The notes under the pieces were generated by a model, which saw only the letters and a program-made list of their open reading frames with translations, made no database searches and was not told the DNA's origin. The translations under genes and the position numbers were made by a program. From an uncultured Flavobacteriales bacterium (GTDB lineage: Bacteria; Bacteroidota; Bacteroidia; Flavobacteriales_D; Crocinitomicaceae), in contig CALSTG010000001.1 of NCBI GenBank assembly GCA_943789205.1, positions 186,001 through 250,000 of the forward strand: a stretch of DNA of 64,000 nt, given 5' to 3'. This document shows positions 22,701-33,835 of this stretch, one piece after another; within the stretch, counting starts at the first letter, position 1; the number at the start of each line of letters is the position of its first letter.

Positions 22701-23574
22701 CTGTGATAGTTATACTTGGATTGATGGCAATACGTATACTGAAAATAACACCACCGCAACATATACATACATAGGAGGAACAAGTAATGGATGTGATTCA
22801 ATTGTGAATTTAAACCTAACAATAAATAAACTCACAAGCTTAAGCCCCGGTGTTGATTTATCCCTTTGTGAAGGCGATGTATTCACGCCGAATGCCACGG
22901 GCGCCTTATATTACTCTTGGAATGGTGGCCTAGTGAACGGAACTGCATTTACACCTCAAGTTGGCGTTAACGAATATACGGTTATAGGCACAGACATTAA
23001 CAATTGCAATGCTTCCGCAAGTATTTTCATAAACACCACAAGTTTACCTTCACTTGTTTTGACAAGCTCTGATCCTATTTGTGCAGGTGATCCTTCAGGG
23101 TCTATTTCTATTGATGTTAGCGAAGGTACACCACCCTATTCCATTGAATGGAGTAATAATGAAAATACATTCAATCTTGAGAATATCATTGCAGGCCTTT
23201 ATGATGCAATTGTTACAGATGATGCTGGTTGCCAAATAACAATAGCTGAAACAATTTCAAATCCGCTTGAGCCATGTTATGAGCTTCCTGAGACGTTCTT
23301 TTATGTCCCTAATACTTTTACTCCTGATGCAGATGAACACAATCAAAACTGGTTTATTATTCTTTCTGGAGTTGATCCACTTTCTTATTCATTGAGAATA
23401 TACAATCGATGGGGTGAGGTCATTTGGGAATCCTTTGACATTGATGCAAAGTGGGACGGCACCTATAGAAATCTTGACGTGCCCGAAGGAACATACACTT
23501 GGCAACTTGAATATCGTCGTTTATCGGAAGCTAATAAAAATACCGAAACGGGTCACATCAATTTACTTCGTTAG
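16778..23574 (+). CDS. Secreted M43 (pappalysin-like) metalloprotease with long repeat array and T9SS type B C-terminal domain; split by an apparent frameshift at about 19026
   Basis: HEVGHWLGLRHIWGD zinc motif, VENYMDYTNDACMDIFT Met-turn region, Calx-beta-like domain, ~20 TWIDGNTYT repeats, PKD-like domain, C-terminal VPNTFTPDADEHNQNW...NRWGEVIWES...HINLLR. ORFs 16778-19030 and 19027-23574 join if ccttgtgac is restored to ccttagtgac as in the sister repeats. Confidence 0.88.
18749..20965 (+). repeat. Tandem array of 14 near-identical ~159-bp (53-aa) in-frame repeats
   Basis: Unit GTDTQAACGTFTWIDGNTYTTSNNTATYTIVGGAANGCDSLVTLDLTISNTVN, with very low nucleotide divergence between units. Confidence 0.95.
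21886..22835 (+). repeat. Six diverged copies of the same 53-aa repeat
   Basis: For example GTDIQVACETFTWIDGINYTSNNNTATFTYPNGAVAGCDSIVTLDLTVNNSIS and FTDIQTACDSYTWIDGNTYTENNTTATYTYIGGTSNGCDSIVNLNLTI. Confidence 0.85.
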
Positions 23575-23652
23575 TGAAACCCTATCAATACGATCTAAGT
23601 ATACATATACTCAATTATGAAGTAAATAAATAACCTACCGTAAATATTTATC

Positions 23653-23678
23653 AAAAAGTGAGATTCGTCTCACTTTTT
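23653..23678. terminator. Bidirectional terminator with TTCG tetraloop between convergent genes
   Basis: aaaaagtgaga-ttcg-tctcacttttt, a perfect 11-bp stem with T/A tracts on both sides. Confidence 0.85.
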
Positions 23679-24125
23679 TTATTTCACTTTATAGACTTCA
23701 ATATCCTGTCCATTCACTGATAGAACAGCACCTGCTTTTGAACCAGTTAGTTGACGGGCAATTGGAGAATTTCCAGAAACACAAAGAATATCATAATTGT
23801 TAAAAGAAATTCTACCTAGCGGAAGCCCAATAAAAACCCAGCCAATGCTGGAAGAGATGAGGCTCCCAAACGTGACTTGAATTGAAGTCTCAACATCTTT
23901 TAGCTTTACAAAAAGTGCATCTAGATTCATTTGGTTTTGTAAATTCTGAGCCGCTTTATTTCGTTCTTGCTGCATTAATTCCCGAGAAGTATCATGCTTA
24001 TCCCCTGCCGTGCTGTTTGATTCGGCATCAATAGACTGCTGAATGTCGTCGAGAATTTTTGACGAGGCTAATATTCGATTTTGTATCACCTTATGTATTG
24101 TATCGAGTAATTCCTTCTTAACCAA
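23679..24125 (-). CDS. GreA/GreB-like elongation-factor family protein
   Basis: 148 aa: N-terminal coiled coil, C-terminal FNNYDILCVSGNSPIARQLTGSKAGAVLSVNGQDIEVYKV resembling GreA_GreB C-domains. Confidence 0.6.
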   Translation of the reverse strand: MVKKELLDTIHKVIQNRILASSKILDDIQQSIDAESNSTAGDKHDTSRELMQQERNKAAQNLQNQMNLDALFVKLKDVETSIQVTFGSLISSSIGWVFIGLPLGRISFNNYDILCVSGNSPIARQLTGSKAGAVLSVNGQDIEVYKVK

Positions 24126-24212
24126 GAGTTTGTTTTTATTGACAACTAAAAAAAGAAATAATTGTCTTTGTGTATGACGCTAAAGTAGTATTTTCAAACC
24201 ATAATATATTCT

Positions 24213-25295
24213 ATGAAATTTCTTTCTTTTTTATTGGTACTCATTTGCTTTAATTCAACTGCACAAGAACAAATGTCTCTAATTTTTGCAGGTGACATCA
24301 TGGGGCATGGAGGTCAGATTGAGGCAGCACATAATTCAGCTACCAACACTTATAATTACGACAATGTATTTGCTGAAATTAAAACGACCTTATCGCGTCC
24401 AGATTTTGCCATTGCCAATTTAGAGGTTACATTGGCTGGTCCGCCATACAGCGGGTATCCCCAATTCTCATCACCAGACAAATTGGCCGAGGCATGTAAG
24501 AAAAGTGGTATTGATATATTGGTGACGGCCAACAACCATTCTTGTGACCGAGGAGGTAAAGGTATTAAAAGAACGATAGAAGTTCTTGATAAACTAGCTA
24601 TTCCGCATAACGGAACCTATAAGAATACCCAGGATAGGCAGTTTAGAAATTTACTAATCCTTAGAAAAAAAAATATGCGTATTGGTCTTTTAAATTACAC
24701 CTACGGGACTAACGGATTAAAAGCTCCGAGACCTACAAGTGTAAATTATATTGACACCAATCAAATATTTCTTGATATTGAACAAAGTAAAAAAGAAGCG
24801 CTTGATGGATTAATCGCTGTCGTTCATTGGGGTAAAGAATATCAAACTCAACCAAACAAATATCAAAAGCGCATTGCTGAATTTTTATTCAGGCATGGTG
24901 TAAATATTATTATAGGTGGGCATCCTCATGTCATTCAAAGGTCAGAATTCAACAAAGATAAAAACCAGCTCGTAGCCTACTCTCTAGGGAATTTTGTATC
25001 AAATCAAGCGAGTACAAACACAGATGGCGGGATGATGCTTGAAATTACACTTGAAAAAGTAAATGGAGTATTGAAAATCAAGGATGCCTTTTACCATTTA
25101 ATATGGGTCCATAAACCAACAAGGAAGGGTCAGAAATTATTTGAGGTGCTGCCATGTTCTAAATTCCCTTTAGCAAAAATAATAACCAATAAAAGCTATC
25201 TTTTGAAAATGAAATCTTTCATTGAAAATGCTAGAGAAATAATGAAAGACAACATTAATGTCCCGGAAATCAACCATGTATTTATTGACCAATAG
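24213..25295 (+). CDS. CapA family (poly-gamma-glutamate synthesis-like) metallophosphoesterase
   Basis: LIFAGDIMGHGGQ, ANLEVTLAG, VTANNHSCDRG, VVHWGKEYQTQP, IIGGHPHVIQ, YSLGNFVSNQ. Confidence 0.92.
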   Translation: MKFLSFLLVLICFNSTAQEQMSLIFAGDIMGHGGQIEAAHNSATNTYNYDNVFAEIKTTLSRPDFAIANLEVTLAGPPYSGYPQFSSPDKLAEACKKSGIDILVTANNHSCDRGGKGIKRTIEVLDKLAIPHNGTYKNTQDRQFRNLLILRKKNMRIGLLNYTYGTNGLKAPRPTSVNYIDTNQIFLDIEQSKKEALDGLIAVVHWGKEYQTQPNKYQKRIAEFLFRHGVNIIIGGHPHVIQRSEFNKDKNQLVAYSLGNFVSNQASTNTDGGMMLEITLEKVNGVLKIKDAFYHLIWVHKPTRKGQKLFEVLPCSKFPLAKIITNKSYLLKMKSFIENAREIMKDNINVPEINHVFIDQ

Positions 25296-26757
25296 AAAAG
25301 TCTTTCCTAACACAGCGCTCAACAATTGCGGCGCTATTTAATGCAAGAGGAATACCACCTCCAGGATGAACTGTAACACCAGCAAAATATAAACCATAAA
25401 GATGCCTCGAGAAATTTGGATGTCTATAAAATGACGCTAAGGTTGAATTCGAAGCATTACCGTAAATCGAGCCATTCTTTCCAGAATACATGCGCTCCAT
25501 CATAGCTGGATCTAGCTGTTCTTCGATTTCAATAAGGGGAGCAATATCCTCTTTGAGAATCCCACTAAGCTTTTTAATAACATTGGTTCTAAGGTTATCT
25601 TTTTGTGCTGTCCAGTCTTGGCCGCTATCTATGGGTGCATTAACCATAACAAACCAATTTTCACAGCCATCCGGAGCATCCGATTTCTCAATCTTGGAGG
25701 AAATATGTATATATACGGTGGGGTCCTCAATTAATGATTTTTTCACAAACAGGTGGTTAAACTCCTCTTCATAAGCCTCAGAAAAAAATATATTGTGCAC
25801 ATCAAGGCTATCAAATGATTTACGTATTCCCCAATAAAAAACAATTGCAGAGCTTGACTTTTCTTGGCTTAATATTTTTAACGGACTTTTTAAATTTGGT
25901 AAAAGCTTTTCATATGTAAAATGAACATCCATATTACTCGTAACCAATTCACATTCTACAACTCCACCACTATGTTTTATTCCCGATACCTTTCCGTCGT
26001 TATAACAGATTTCTTCAATTCGCGTATCGAAATGAAAACGCACACCCATATCTACGGCTTTTTTATATACTGAATCACTTATAGCTACCATGCCTCCTTT
26101 TGGCATAAAAGGCCCAATATTTAGCTCAAGATGGGCGATGATATTAAACATCCCGGGACTCTTGAAAGGGTCACTTCCGTTGTAAGTTGCAAATCGATTA
26201 AAAATTTGTACCGTTTTATTGTTCTTAAAGGTTTTGGAATTCACTCGATTCATCGTGTGAAATAATCCATAGAAAGGAATTCGTTTAATCGCTCTTAAAA
26301 TATTTCTATTGAGCCAATGTCCAATGCGATGTAAGGATACTTTAATGAATACGGGATAAACTGCATTGTAATTACGTTCTAAAGCCTTTAGACAACTATA
26401 TATGTTCTTTTTATCCTCTCCGAGTTCTTCACTTAACACATCGGCAACAGCTTTACTTCCCGTAGGAAGTGCAACTCTTGTTCCATCTTCAAAGAAATAA
26501 CAGCACGATATGGGCAATTTTACGTAACTAAACTCATCATCATTATTGCTATCCAACCCAAGTAGCTCATCTATTAAATGTGGTTCCGTAAATACAGATG
26601 GTCCACGATCAAATCGATATGCTCCAATTTGTTTCGAATTGATTTTACCACCGTAGAAGGAATTTTGCTCAAAAACTTCCGTTTCAAAACCGAGAGAAGC
26701 TAGTCTTATTGCGGTTGCCATACCGCCAATACCTGAGCCAATGATTACTGCTTTCAT
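25282..26757 (-). CDS. Phytoene desaturase-like (CrtI family) FAD-dependent oxidoreductase
   Basis: MKAVIIGSGIGGMATAIRLASLGFETEVFEQNSFYGGKI FAD motif; C-terminal YFAGVTVHPGGGIPLALNSAAIV. Overlaps the end of the convergent capA-like gene by 14 bp. Confidence 0.9.
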   Translation of the reverse strand: MKAVIIGSGIGGMATAIRLASLGFETEVFEQNSFYGGKINSKQIGAYRFDRGPSVFTEPHLIDELLGLDSNNDDEFSYVKLPISCCYFFEDGTRVALPTGSKAVADVLSEELGEDKKNIYSCLKALERNYNAVYPVFIKVSLHRIGHWLNRNILRAIKRIPFYGLFHTMNRVNSKTFKNNKTVQIFNRFATYNGSDPFKSPGMFNIIAHLELNIGPFMPKGGMVAISDSVYKKAVDMGVRFHFDTRIEEICYNDGKVSGIKHSGGVVECELVTSNMDVHFTYEKLLPNLKSPLKILSQEKSSSAIVFYWGIRKSFDSLDVHNIFFSEAYEEEFNHLFVKKSLIEDPTVYIHISSKIEKSDAPDGCENWFVMVNAPIDSGQDWTAQKDNLRTNVIKKLSGILKEDIAPLIEIEEQLDPAMMERMYSGKNGSIYGNASNSTLASFYRHPNFSRHLYGLYFAGVTVHPGGGIPLALNSAAIVERCVRKDFSIGQ

Positions 26758-26948
26758 ATCTAACCAAATTAACAATTGCTACCTGATTTTAGTTCTTTAT
26801 TGTCCGAAATAGATCTAAAAAGCAAAAAAAGTAGACCTTAGAAGACGTAAAAATGACATTAACCCTATATTTTACAAGGAATTCAGGTAGGTTTATCAAC
26901 ATTTAGCCCCACTTATCAACATTTTTAGCATATTTTACCCCCCAAACC

Positions 26949-26978
26949 TTGACTGACATTGATATTCGGATATATTTG
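26949..26978 (+). promoter_or_regulatory. Bacteroidota-type promoter for the HU gene (TTG-N19-TATATTTG)
   Basis: TTG at 26949-26951, 19-bp spacer, TATATTTG at 26971-26978; matches the known TTG-N19-TAnnTTTG consensus. Confidence 0.7.
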
Positions 26979-27017
26979 TTGTGATAAATATTTATTAACA
27001 ATATAAAACAACTCATT

Positions 27018-27290
27018 ATGAACAAAGCAGAATTAATCGATGCAATGGCAAATGACGCTGGATTATCTAAAGCTGACGCTAAGAAAGCATTAGATGCATT
27101 CGTAGGTGCTACAACTGGAGCATTGAAAAAAGGAGACCGTATTTCTTTAGTAGGATTCGGTTCATTTTCTATTACTAGAAGAGCAGCTCGTGCTGGACGT
27201 AACCCTAAAACAGGTGCAGTAATCCAAATCGCAGCTAAAAACACTGTGAAATTCAAAGCAGGTGCTGACCTATCGTCTAGCGTAAACTAA
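27018..27290 (+). CDS. HU family DNA-binding protein
   Basis: MNKAELIDAMANDAGLSKADAKKALDAFVGATTGALKKGDRISLVGFGSFSITRRAARAGRNPKTG. Confidence 0.97.
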   Translation: MNKAELIDAMANDAGLSKADAKKALDAFVGATTGALKKGDRISLVGFGSFSITRRAARAGRNPKTGAVIQIAAKNTVKFKAGADLSSSVN

Positions 27291-27311
27291 GAATTTACAA
27301 GATTTGTAAAG

Positions 27312-27337
27312 GCCATCACATTGTGATGGCTTTTTTT
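27312..27337 (+). terminator. Rho-independent terminator after the HU gene
   Basis: gccatcac-att-gtgatggc followed by TTTTTTT. Confidence 0.9.
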
Positions 27338-27360
27338 ATGCCCTAAAATTAATACTGGTT

Positions 27361-28161
27361 CTATGTAGGGGATTGCTTTCGGATAACACGCCAAAATAAA
27401 CGAGGCAACAACCGTTTTAGGGTCACAGCTTTAATTTCTTTATTACCAATAAGTACCTCTCGTTTTTGTTTTGCTACTGCTTTCAAGAGCTGACTCACAC
27501 ACATTGAAACGGGCATACCTGTTTCTTGATTGTGATCCATAGTTCCATGCTTGTTTCCATCTGCCGATAAGGCATTGGTAGAAATTGGAGTATTAATTTT
27601 TCCAGGACAGACCATAGTAACGGAAACCCCATTTGATTCTTCCTCCAAGGCAAGGGATTCATAATAGCCATGAAGTGCATGCTTAGAGGCACTGTATGAA
27701 GATCTTAAAAAGAACCCGAATTTACCAGCAATACTACTAATAACAACAATATGCCCTTTACTTTTCCTAAGGGCCGGCAATACTGTTTTGGTCAACAATA
27801 CGTTTCCAAAAAAATTAACCTCCATAATTTTACGAACAACCTCTTCAGATGATTCTGAAGCTGAACCACGCTGACTAATACCACCATTTTGAAGAAGAAA
27901 ATCAATTTGACCATACTTTTCTATAACATGCTTGAATTTTTCTGGAAAACTCTTAGCATCTGCCAGGTCTAATGGAAGTACCGTATGCTCCTCGCTATAT
28001 TCAAGAGTCGATTTAAGCTCATTAAGAAGCTTTTCATTTCGAGAAGAAAGAATGAGTTTCGCGCCAAGGCTAGAAAGCTGAATACTGAGCTCTTTACCGA
28101 TACCCGAGCTTGCACCAGTCAGCCATACAACTTTTCCTTCAAAATTATTTTCTAGCTCCAT
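27361..28161 (-). CDS. Short-chain dehydrogenase/reductase
   Basis: GKVVWLTGASSGIGKELS, NGGISQRG, YSASKHALHGY. Internal start MELENN at 28161 preferred over the ORF-track start. Confidence 0.92.
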   Translation of the reverse strand: MELENNFEGKVVWLTGASSGIGKELSIQLSSLGAKLILSSRNEKLLNELKSTLEYSEEHTVLPLDLADAKSFPEKFKHVIEKYGQIDFLLQNGGISQRGSASESSEEVVRKIMEVNFFGNVLLTKTVLPALRKSKGHIVVISSIAGKFGFFLRSSYSASKHALHGYYESLALEEESNGVSVTMVCPGKINTPISTNALSADGNKHGTMDHNQETGMPVSMCVSQLLKAVAKQKREVLIGNKEIKAVTLKRLLPRLFWRVIRKQSPT

Positions 28162-28226
28162 GAGACAAAGATACAAAACAAATAAACGAAGATTCGTAAC
28201 AGATTCCTTACTTTTACAAGTTAAGT

Positions 28227-28805
28227 ATGAGCAAAGAAACAATTCGAAAACATTTTGATGAAGCGGCTGAGGCTTTAAAATCATTTAATAATGATGCAAA
28301 CCATACGAAAATTGCAAATGCCATAATCCTTATGTCAGAGGCTTTAAGCAATGGAAACAAAATAATCAGCTGTGGAAATGGTGGGTCTATGTGTGATGCG
28401 ATGCATTTTGCCGAAGAGTTAAGTGGGAAATTCAGAAATGATAGGAAGGGTTTAGCTGCTCTTTCCATATCAGACCCAAGTCATATAACGTGTGTTGCCA
28501 ATGATTATGGATTTGATGAAGTTTTCTCGAGATATGTTGAGGCCGTAGGGAACAAAGGTGACATCTTGCTTGGCATTTCGACATCGGGAAATTCAGGTAA
28601 CGTTATAAATGCTGTTAAGGTAGCGCGTAAACAAGGTATCAAAACTATTGTCCTAACAGGAAAAACAGGCGGAACATTGGCTGAATTAGCAGATCTTGAA
28701 ATAAGAGCACCACAAAGTGAATATGCCGATCGTGCTCAAGAAATACATATAAAAGTCATTCATACCTTAATTTATGGTATAGAAAGGGCGCTTAAACTTT
28801 CCTAG
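28227..28805 (+). CDS. gmhA: SIS-domain D-sedoheptulose 7-phosphate isomerase
   Basis: ISCGNGGSMCDAMHFAEELSGKFRNDRKGLAALSISDPSHITCVANDYGFDEVFSRYVEAVG...GISTSGNSGNV. Confidence 0.92.
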   Translation: MSKETIRKHFDEAAEALKSFNNDANHTKIANAIILMSEALSNGNKIISCGNGGSMCDAMHFAEELSGKFRNDRKGLAALSISDPSHITCVANDYGFDEVFSRYVEAVGNKGDILLGISTSGNSGNVINAVKVARKQGIKTIVLTGKTGGTLAELADLEIRAPQSEYADRAQEIHIKVIHTLIYGIERALKLS

Positions 28806-30273
28806 TCTGTTCAGCCTTAATCGCCTCCATTTCTTCCTTCGAATATCTTCTGATTCTAATATTCATTAAACCATACAATACGGTCATTAAAGGACTGATT
28901 AAGTTAAAAAAGCAGAACATCCAATAAGTTCCAGTTGCAACACCAAGCACCCCTGCATGATATGCACCACAAGTATTCCAAGGTATAAGTGGAGATGTTA
29001 CTGTTCCAGAGTCTTCTAAAGTTCTACTTAAATTTTCAGGCTTTAAACCTCTGTCCTTAAACTCTTTAGAGAACATTCTTCCAGGAACAACAATTGCTAA
29101 ATATTGATCTGATGTTGTCGCATTAAAAAAGATACAAGTACCTGCTGTTTTGGCTATCAAAGAACCTGCAGATTCTTGAGTATTTATAAAACTCGATGTT
29201 ATTTTTTTAAGCATACCGGTAACCTCCATTACACCACCAAAACACATTGAACAAATAACCAGCCAAATAGTGTTAAGCATACCACTCATGCCTCCTGTAG
29301 ACAATAAATCATTTACACCTGTATTTCCAGTTTCAATGGCAGAATCTGATGCTATAGCCGTAAAGAATGTGGTGTAGGATGACATGAAATAATTATCCGT
29401 AATCCCAGATAGCTGATTTACAATAGCAGGTTGCGCTATAATAGCGGCAATACCACCGGCAATTGTCCCAAAAAACAATGCAGGCAATGCATCCCATTTC
29501 ATAATGATTAAACCAATAACAACAGCTGGAACAAGAAACAACCAAGGCGAAATCATGAAAGTTTGACCTAAGGTCTGCTGCATTGCTTCAATACCTGCAA
29601 CATCTGTTTTAGAATCGAGCGATAATCCCAAAAACAAAAAGATAATCAAAGTAATAATTAAGGTTGGTATTGTCGTATACGTCATATAGCGAATGTGGGT
29701 GAACAAATCAGTTCCAGCCATAGCAGGTGCAAGATTCGTAGTATCTGATAAAGGCGACATTTTATCACCGAAATAAGCGCCTGATATAATTGCTCCTGCA
29801 ATCATTCCTTCACCAATACCCATAACACTTCCGATGCCTAGAAGAGCTATTCCAACAGTTGCTATTGTACTCCAAGAGCTTCCTGTCGCCAATGCAACAA
29901 TAGCACAAATAATACAGGTTGCAACCAAGAAAAAACTGGGGTTTAGTATATCTAAACCATAATAAATCATTGTAGGAACAACACCTGAAATCATCCAAGT
30001 TCCGCTCAACGCACCGATTATTAATAAAATTAAAACGGCACCCAAAGCGGACTTAATACTCTCAATCATTCCACTTTGTAAAACACTCCATGAAAAACCT
30101 TGACGAATACCAATAGACGCCGCAATAACAGCAGCAAAAAGTAACGCAATTTGATTAGGTCCTCCAGTAGCATTATCCTTAAATACAAAGACATTAAAAG
30201 CCAATAATGCGATAAGGGCAACAATAGGAATCAATGATTCTATAAACTTTGGCGGCCTAGTGTTTTCGGTCAT
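28792..30273 (-). CDS. nhaC: NhaC family Na+/H+ antiporter
   Basis: 493 aa polytopic protein: LATGSSWSTIATVGIALLGIG, GAYFGDKMSPLSDTTNLAPAMAGTDLFTHIRYM, IPWNTCGAYHAGVLGV. Confidence 0.9.
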   Translation of the reverse strand: MTENTRPPKFIESLIPIVALIALLAFNVFVFKDNATGGPNQIALLFAAVIAASIGIRQGFSWSVLQSGMIESIKSALGAVLILLIIGALSGTWMISGVVPTMIYYGLDILNPSFFLVATCIICAIVALATGSSWSTIATVGIALLGIGSVMGIGEGMIAGAIISGAYFGDKMSPLSDTTNLAPAMAGTDLFTHIRYMTYTTIPTLIITLIIFLFLGLSLDSKTDVAGIEAMQQTLGQTFMISPWLFLVPAVVIGLIIMKWDALPALFFGTIAGGIAAIIAQPAIVNQLSGITDNYFMSSYTTFFTAIASDSAIETGNTGVNDLLSTGGMSGMLNTIWLVICSMCFGGVMEVTGMLKKITSSFINTQESAGSLIAKTAGTCIFFNATTSDQYLAIVVPGRMFSKEFKDRGLKPENLSRTLEDSGTVTSPLIPWNTCGAYHAGVLGVATGTYWMFCFFNLISPLMTVLYGLMNIRIRRYSKEEMEAIKAEQTRKV

Positions 30274-30355
30274 ATTTGATAGTTTTAACCAAAAATACGT
30301 ATAATAATTTTGCGACTAATGAACCCCTTTGCTCTCCATCTGTTATTTTTGTAGT

Positions 30356-33118
30356 ATGAGGGATTCTATTGTTATAAAGGGCGCTCGTGTCCATAATCTA
30401 AAGAATATAGACGTGGAAATTCCGCATGGGTCATTCACCGTCATTACGGGTGTCTCTGGTTCGGGTAAAACCTCTTTAGCTTTTGATACCCTTTTTGCTG
30501 AAGGACAAAGAAGATTCATAGAAAGTATGTCCTCCTATGCCAGACAATTTTTAGGAAAGCTGGACAAGCCAGATATGGATTCGATGAAGGGAATTGCACC
30601 ATCAATCGCAATTCAACAAAAGGTGACCTCAAACAATCCGAGGTCTACTATCGGCACAACTACTGAAATCTATGATTATCTCAAATTGTTGTATGCGAGA
30701 ACAGGGGTCACATTTGATCCTGCCACAAATAAACCTGTGATAAAACAAAATACTGGCGATGTCATTAATCATCTAAAAACCTTGGCGTCTAATCAAAAAA
30801 TAGCGATACTTTCACCGCTAGAAAATATTGATTCATACAAAATAGAAACACTTAATAAACAAGGATTTAAAAGATTATACTTAAATAATAAGTTTATAAA
30901 TATAAATACCTATAAGTTCAAGAAAAATGATGTGCCCTATTTAGTTATTGACAGAATCGTTTGTGACTTTAGCGAGGAAAGTAACCTGGGTCGTTTTGCA
31001 GATTCAATAGACATGGCATTTGATGAAGGAGATGGATTCTGTGTGCTCCTTGATCCTATATCAAATGTAATAACCTCCTTTTCTAAAAGATTTGAATCTA
31101 ATGGTGTTGCCTTCCAAGAACCAAGCCTGCATTTTTTTGCATTCAACAATCCATTTGGAGCCTGCAAAACCTGTGAAGGTTTTGGACAAGTTTTGGGTAT
31201 TGATGAAAAACTCGTCATACCCGACACTTCACTTAGTGTGTATGACGGTGCCATAGCGCCCTGGCGAGGAGAGGTTATGGGAAAACACCTAAACAAGTTG
31301 ATTTACGCTGCAGAAACATTTGATTTCCCAATTCACCGGCCAATTCATGATTTATCTCAGGCAGAATATAACCTACTTTGGGACGGGAACAAGCATTTTA
31401 AGGGACTTCATAAGTTTTTTAAAGAAGTAGAAAAGAAAACTTATAAGATACAATACCGCGTATTACTATCGAGATATCGTGGTAGAACGAACTGCACCGA
31501 ATGCAATGGAACAAGACTTCGAGGGGATGCCGGTTTCGTAAAAATAAATAACAAATCAATCCAGGATCTGGTGCTAATGCCTGTTAATCGATGTCTAGAG
31601 TTTTTTGAAAAAATAGATGACAACTTTAACGATTCTAGCATCACGAAACGCATTTTACCTGAAATCATTAATCGATTGACTTATTTGTGTGAAGTTGGTC
31701 TAGGATATTTAACTTTAAATAGACAATCCAATACCTTGTCTGGTGGAGAATCACAAAGAATACACCTTGCCACATCACTTGGAAGCGCATTGGTTGGCTC
31801 TATTTATATTTTAGACGAACCTTCTATAGGATTGCACCCAAAAGATACTGAAAACCTCATACACGTTCTTAAAAGCCTTCAAGATGTGGGCAATACTGTC
31901 GTCGTCGTTGAACACGAGGAAGAAATAATGCGGGCTGCAGATAGAATAATAGATATCGGTCCAAAGGCTGGTATTTTTGGTGGAGAAATCATCTTTAATG
32001 GGTCTTTTAAGCAACTCTATAAATCAAAAAACAGTTTAACAGGAGCATATCTGTCAGGAAAGGAAAGTATTGGCATTCCTATAAAACGAAGAAAATCAAA
32101 AAATAAAATCACAATTCAAGGCGCCCAACAATTCAATCTAAAAAACTTAAATGTTGACATTCCTTTAGATTGCTTAACCTGCGTAACTGGAGTTTCGGGA
32201 TCAGGAAAATCCAGCTTGATAGGTGATATACTCTACCCTGCACTTCGGAAAATAAAAGGTATTAGTAATGACATACAAGGTGCCTTTACAAAAATCAGTG
32301 GAGCAATGGATGCTATTCATCATGTAGAATTCATAGATCAAAATCCTATTGGGAAGTCATCTAGAAGCAACCCAGTAACTTACGTAAAAGCATTCGATGA
32401 AATCCGAGAACTTTTTTCTCGACAAAAGCTATCAAAAACAAGAGGCTACAAGCCAGGATTCTTTTCATTCAATGTGCAAGGCGGTAGATGTGAGGAATGT
32501 GAAGGCGAAGGAACAATTACAGTTGGTATGCAGTTTATGGCCGATGTCCATTTAGAATGTGAGACTTGTAAGGGCAAAAGATACAAAACTGAAACTTTAG
32601 ATATTCTATACAAAAACAAGACAATTCACGACATCTTGGAAATGAGTCTTGATGATGCATTGTTATTATTCAATGAAAATCCAGAACGGCTTGAATTAAA
32701 AATTTCACAAAAAATAACACCACTTGTTGATGTGGGGCTTGGATATTTAAAACTTGGTCAAGCTTCAAGCACAATGAGTGGTGGAGAAGCACAAAGAATA
32801 AAATTGGCTTCTTTTTTAGCAAAAGGAAATAAACTTGGTGCAACACTTTTTATTTTTGATGAACCTACTACGGGCCTTCATTTCCATGACATAGAAAAGT
32901 TAATTATCGCATTCAACGCACTCATTCTTCAAGGTCATAGTATTCTTGTTATTGAACATAACACAGAAGTACTCAAATGTGCGGATCACATCATAGACCT
33001 AGGGCCTGAAGGTGGAGAAAATGGTGGTTATATTTTATTTGAAGGTACTCCCGAAGAACTCATAAAAGAGAAAGACAATGAAACCGGGCGGTTTTTGAGA
33101 AAAGTGTTTTCTTCTTGA
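30356..33118 (+). CDS. uvrA: Excinuclease ABC subunit A
   Basis: [67 protein letters not shown]; two ABC signatures and zinc-finger CxxC motifs. Confidence 0.98.
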   Translation: MRDSIVIKGARVHNLKNIDVEIPHGSFTVITGVSGSGKTSLAFDTLFAEGQRRFIESMSSYARQFLGKLDKPDMDSMKGIAPSIAIQQKVTSNNPRSTIGTTTEIYDYLKLLYARTGVTFDPATNKPVIKQNTGDVINHLKTLASNQKIAILSPLENIDSYKIETLNKQGFKRLYLNNKFININTYKFKKNDVPYLVIDRIVCDFSEESNLGRFADSIDMAFDEGDGFCVLLDPISNVITSFSKRFESNGVAFQEPSLHFFAFNNPFGACKTCEGFGQVLGIDEKLVIPDTSLSVYDGAIAPWRGEVMGKHLNKLIYAAETFDFPIHRPIHDLSQAEYNLLWDGNKHFKGLHKFFKEVEKKTYKIQYRVLLSRYRGRTNCTECNGTRLRGDAGFVKINNKSIQDLVLMPVNRCLEFFEKIDDNFNDSSITKRILPEIINRLTYLCEVGLGYLTLNRQSNTLSGGESQRIHLATSLGSALVGSIYILDEPSIGLHPKDTENLIHVLKSLQDVGNTVVVVEHEEEIMRAADRIIDIGPKAGIFGGEIIFNGSFKQLYKSKNSLTGAYLSGKESIGIPIKRRKSKNKITIQGAQQFNLKNLNVDIPLDCLTCVTGVSGSGKSSLIGDILYPALRKIKGISNDIQGAFTKISGAMDAIHHVEFIDQNPIGKSSRSNPVTYVKAFDEIRELFSRQKLSKTRGYKPGFFSFNVQGGRCEECEGEGTITVGMQFMADVHLECETCKGKRYKTETLDILYKNKTIHDILEMSLDDALLLFNENPERLELKISQKITPLVDVGLGYLKLGQASSTMSGGEAQRIKLASFLAKGNKLGATLFIFDEPTTGLHFHDIEKLIIAFNALILQGHSILVIEHNTEVLKCADHIIDLGPEGGENGGYILFEGTPEELIKEKDNETGRFLRKVFSS

Positions 33119-33148
33119 TTTATCGTTAGCAATGCGTAATTTTAATTT

Positions 33149-33835
33149 ATGAAGCAAAGAATCACCATAGCTATTGACGGTTTTTCAGCATGTGGCAAAA
33201 GTACTCTAGCCAAAGCCGTAGCGGCTCAACTTGGCTATTCTTTTATTGATTCAGGCGCGATGTATAGAGGGGCAGCCCTCTTCTTTTACAGAAAGGGTTT
33301 TGTTTCTAAAGAACACATGGACCTAGAAGGTATTTATAGCGTAATTGATCAGCTTAGACTTAGTTTCAGTTTAATTCATGATAAAAACTGTTTATTTCTG
33401 AACGATGAAAATATAGATGAAGAAATACGACAAGCACATGTGGCTGCAATTGTATCTAAGGTAGCTACGATCAAAGCTGTTCGCGTTCAACTGGTAAAGC
33501 AGCAGCAAGAAATGGGCCGTCTAGGAGGCATAGTAATGGATGGTCGAGACATAGGATCCGTAGTATTTCCAAATGCTGAACTTAAGCTTTTTGTTACTGC
33601 CAATGTGGACATTAGAGTAAAAAGACGTTTTGATGAACTCAAAGAGAAGGGTATTCCTCAAACGATGGCTGAGGTAAAAGAAAATCTAATCCAAAGAGAC
33701 CATGTTGATTCAACAAGAGCCGAAAGTCCTCTTGTAAAAGTTGATGATGCATTGGTTTTAGACAATAGCTTTTTATCAAAAGATCAGCAGCTAAACAAGG
33801 TACTAAACCTGGTCTCAGAACGCATCAAACCTTAA
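33149..33835 (+). CDS. cmk: Cytidylate kinase
   Basis: ITIAIDGFSACGKSTLAKAVAAQLGYSFIDSGAMYRGAAL; VMDGRDIGSVVFPNAELKLFVTA. Confidence 0.97.
   Translation: MKQRITIAIDGFSACGKSTLAKAVAAQLGYSFIDSGAMYRGAALFFYRKGFVSKEHMDLEGIYSVIDQLRLSFSLIHDKNCLFLNDENIDEEIRQAHVAAIVSKVATIKAVRVQLVKQQQEMGRLGGIVMDGRDIGSVVFPNAELKLFVTANVDIRVKRRFDELKEKGIPQTMAEVKENLIQRDHVDSTRAESPLVKVDDALVLDNSFLSKDQQLNKVLNLVSERIKP

Noticed and set aside
28162-28284. N-terminal extension of the SDR ORF called by the track
   Set aside because: It overlaps the divergent gmhA start and has no SDR homology; MELENNFEGKVVWLTGASSGIG at 28161 is the natural start.
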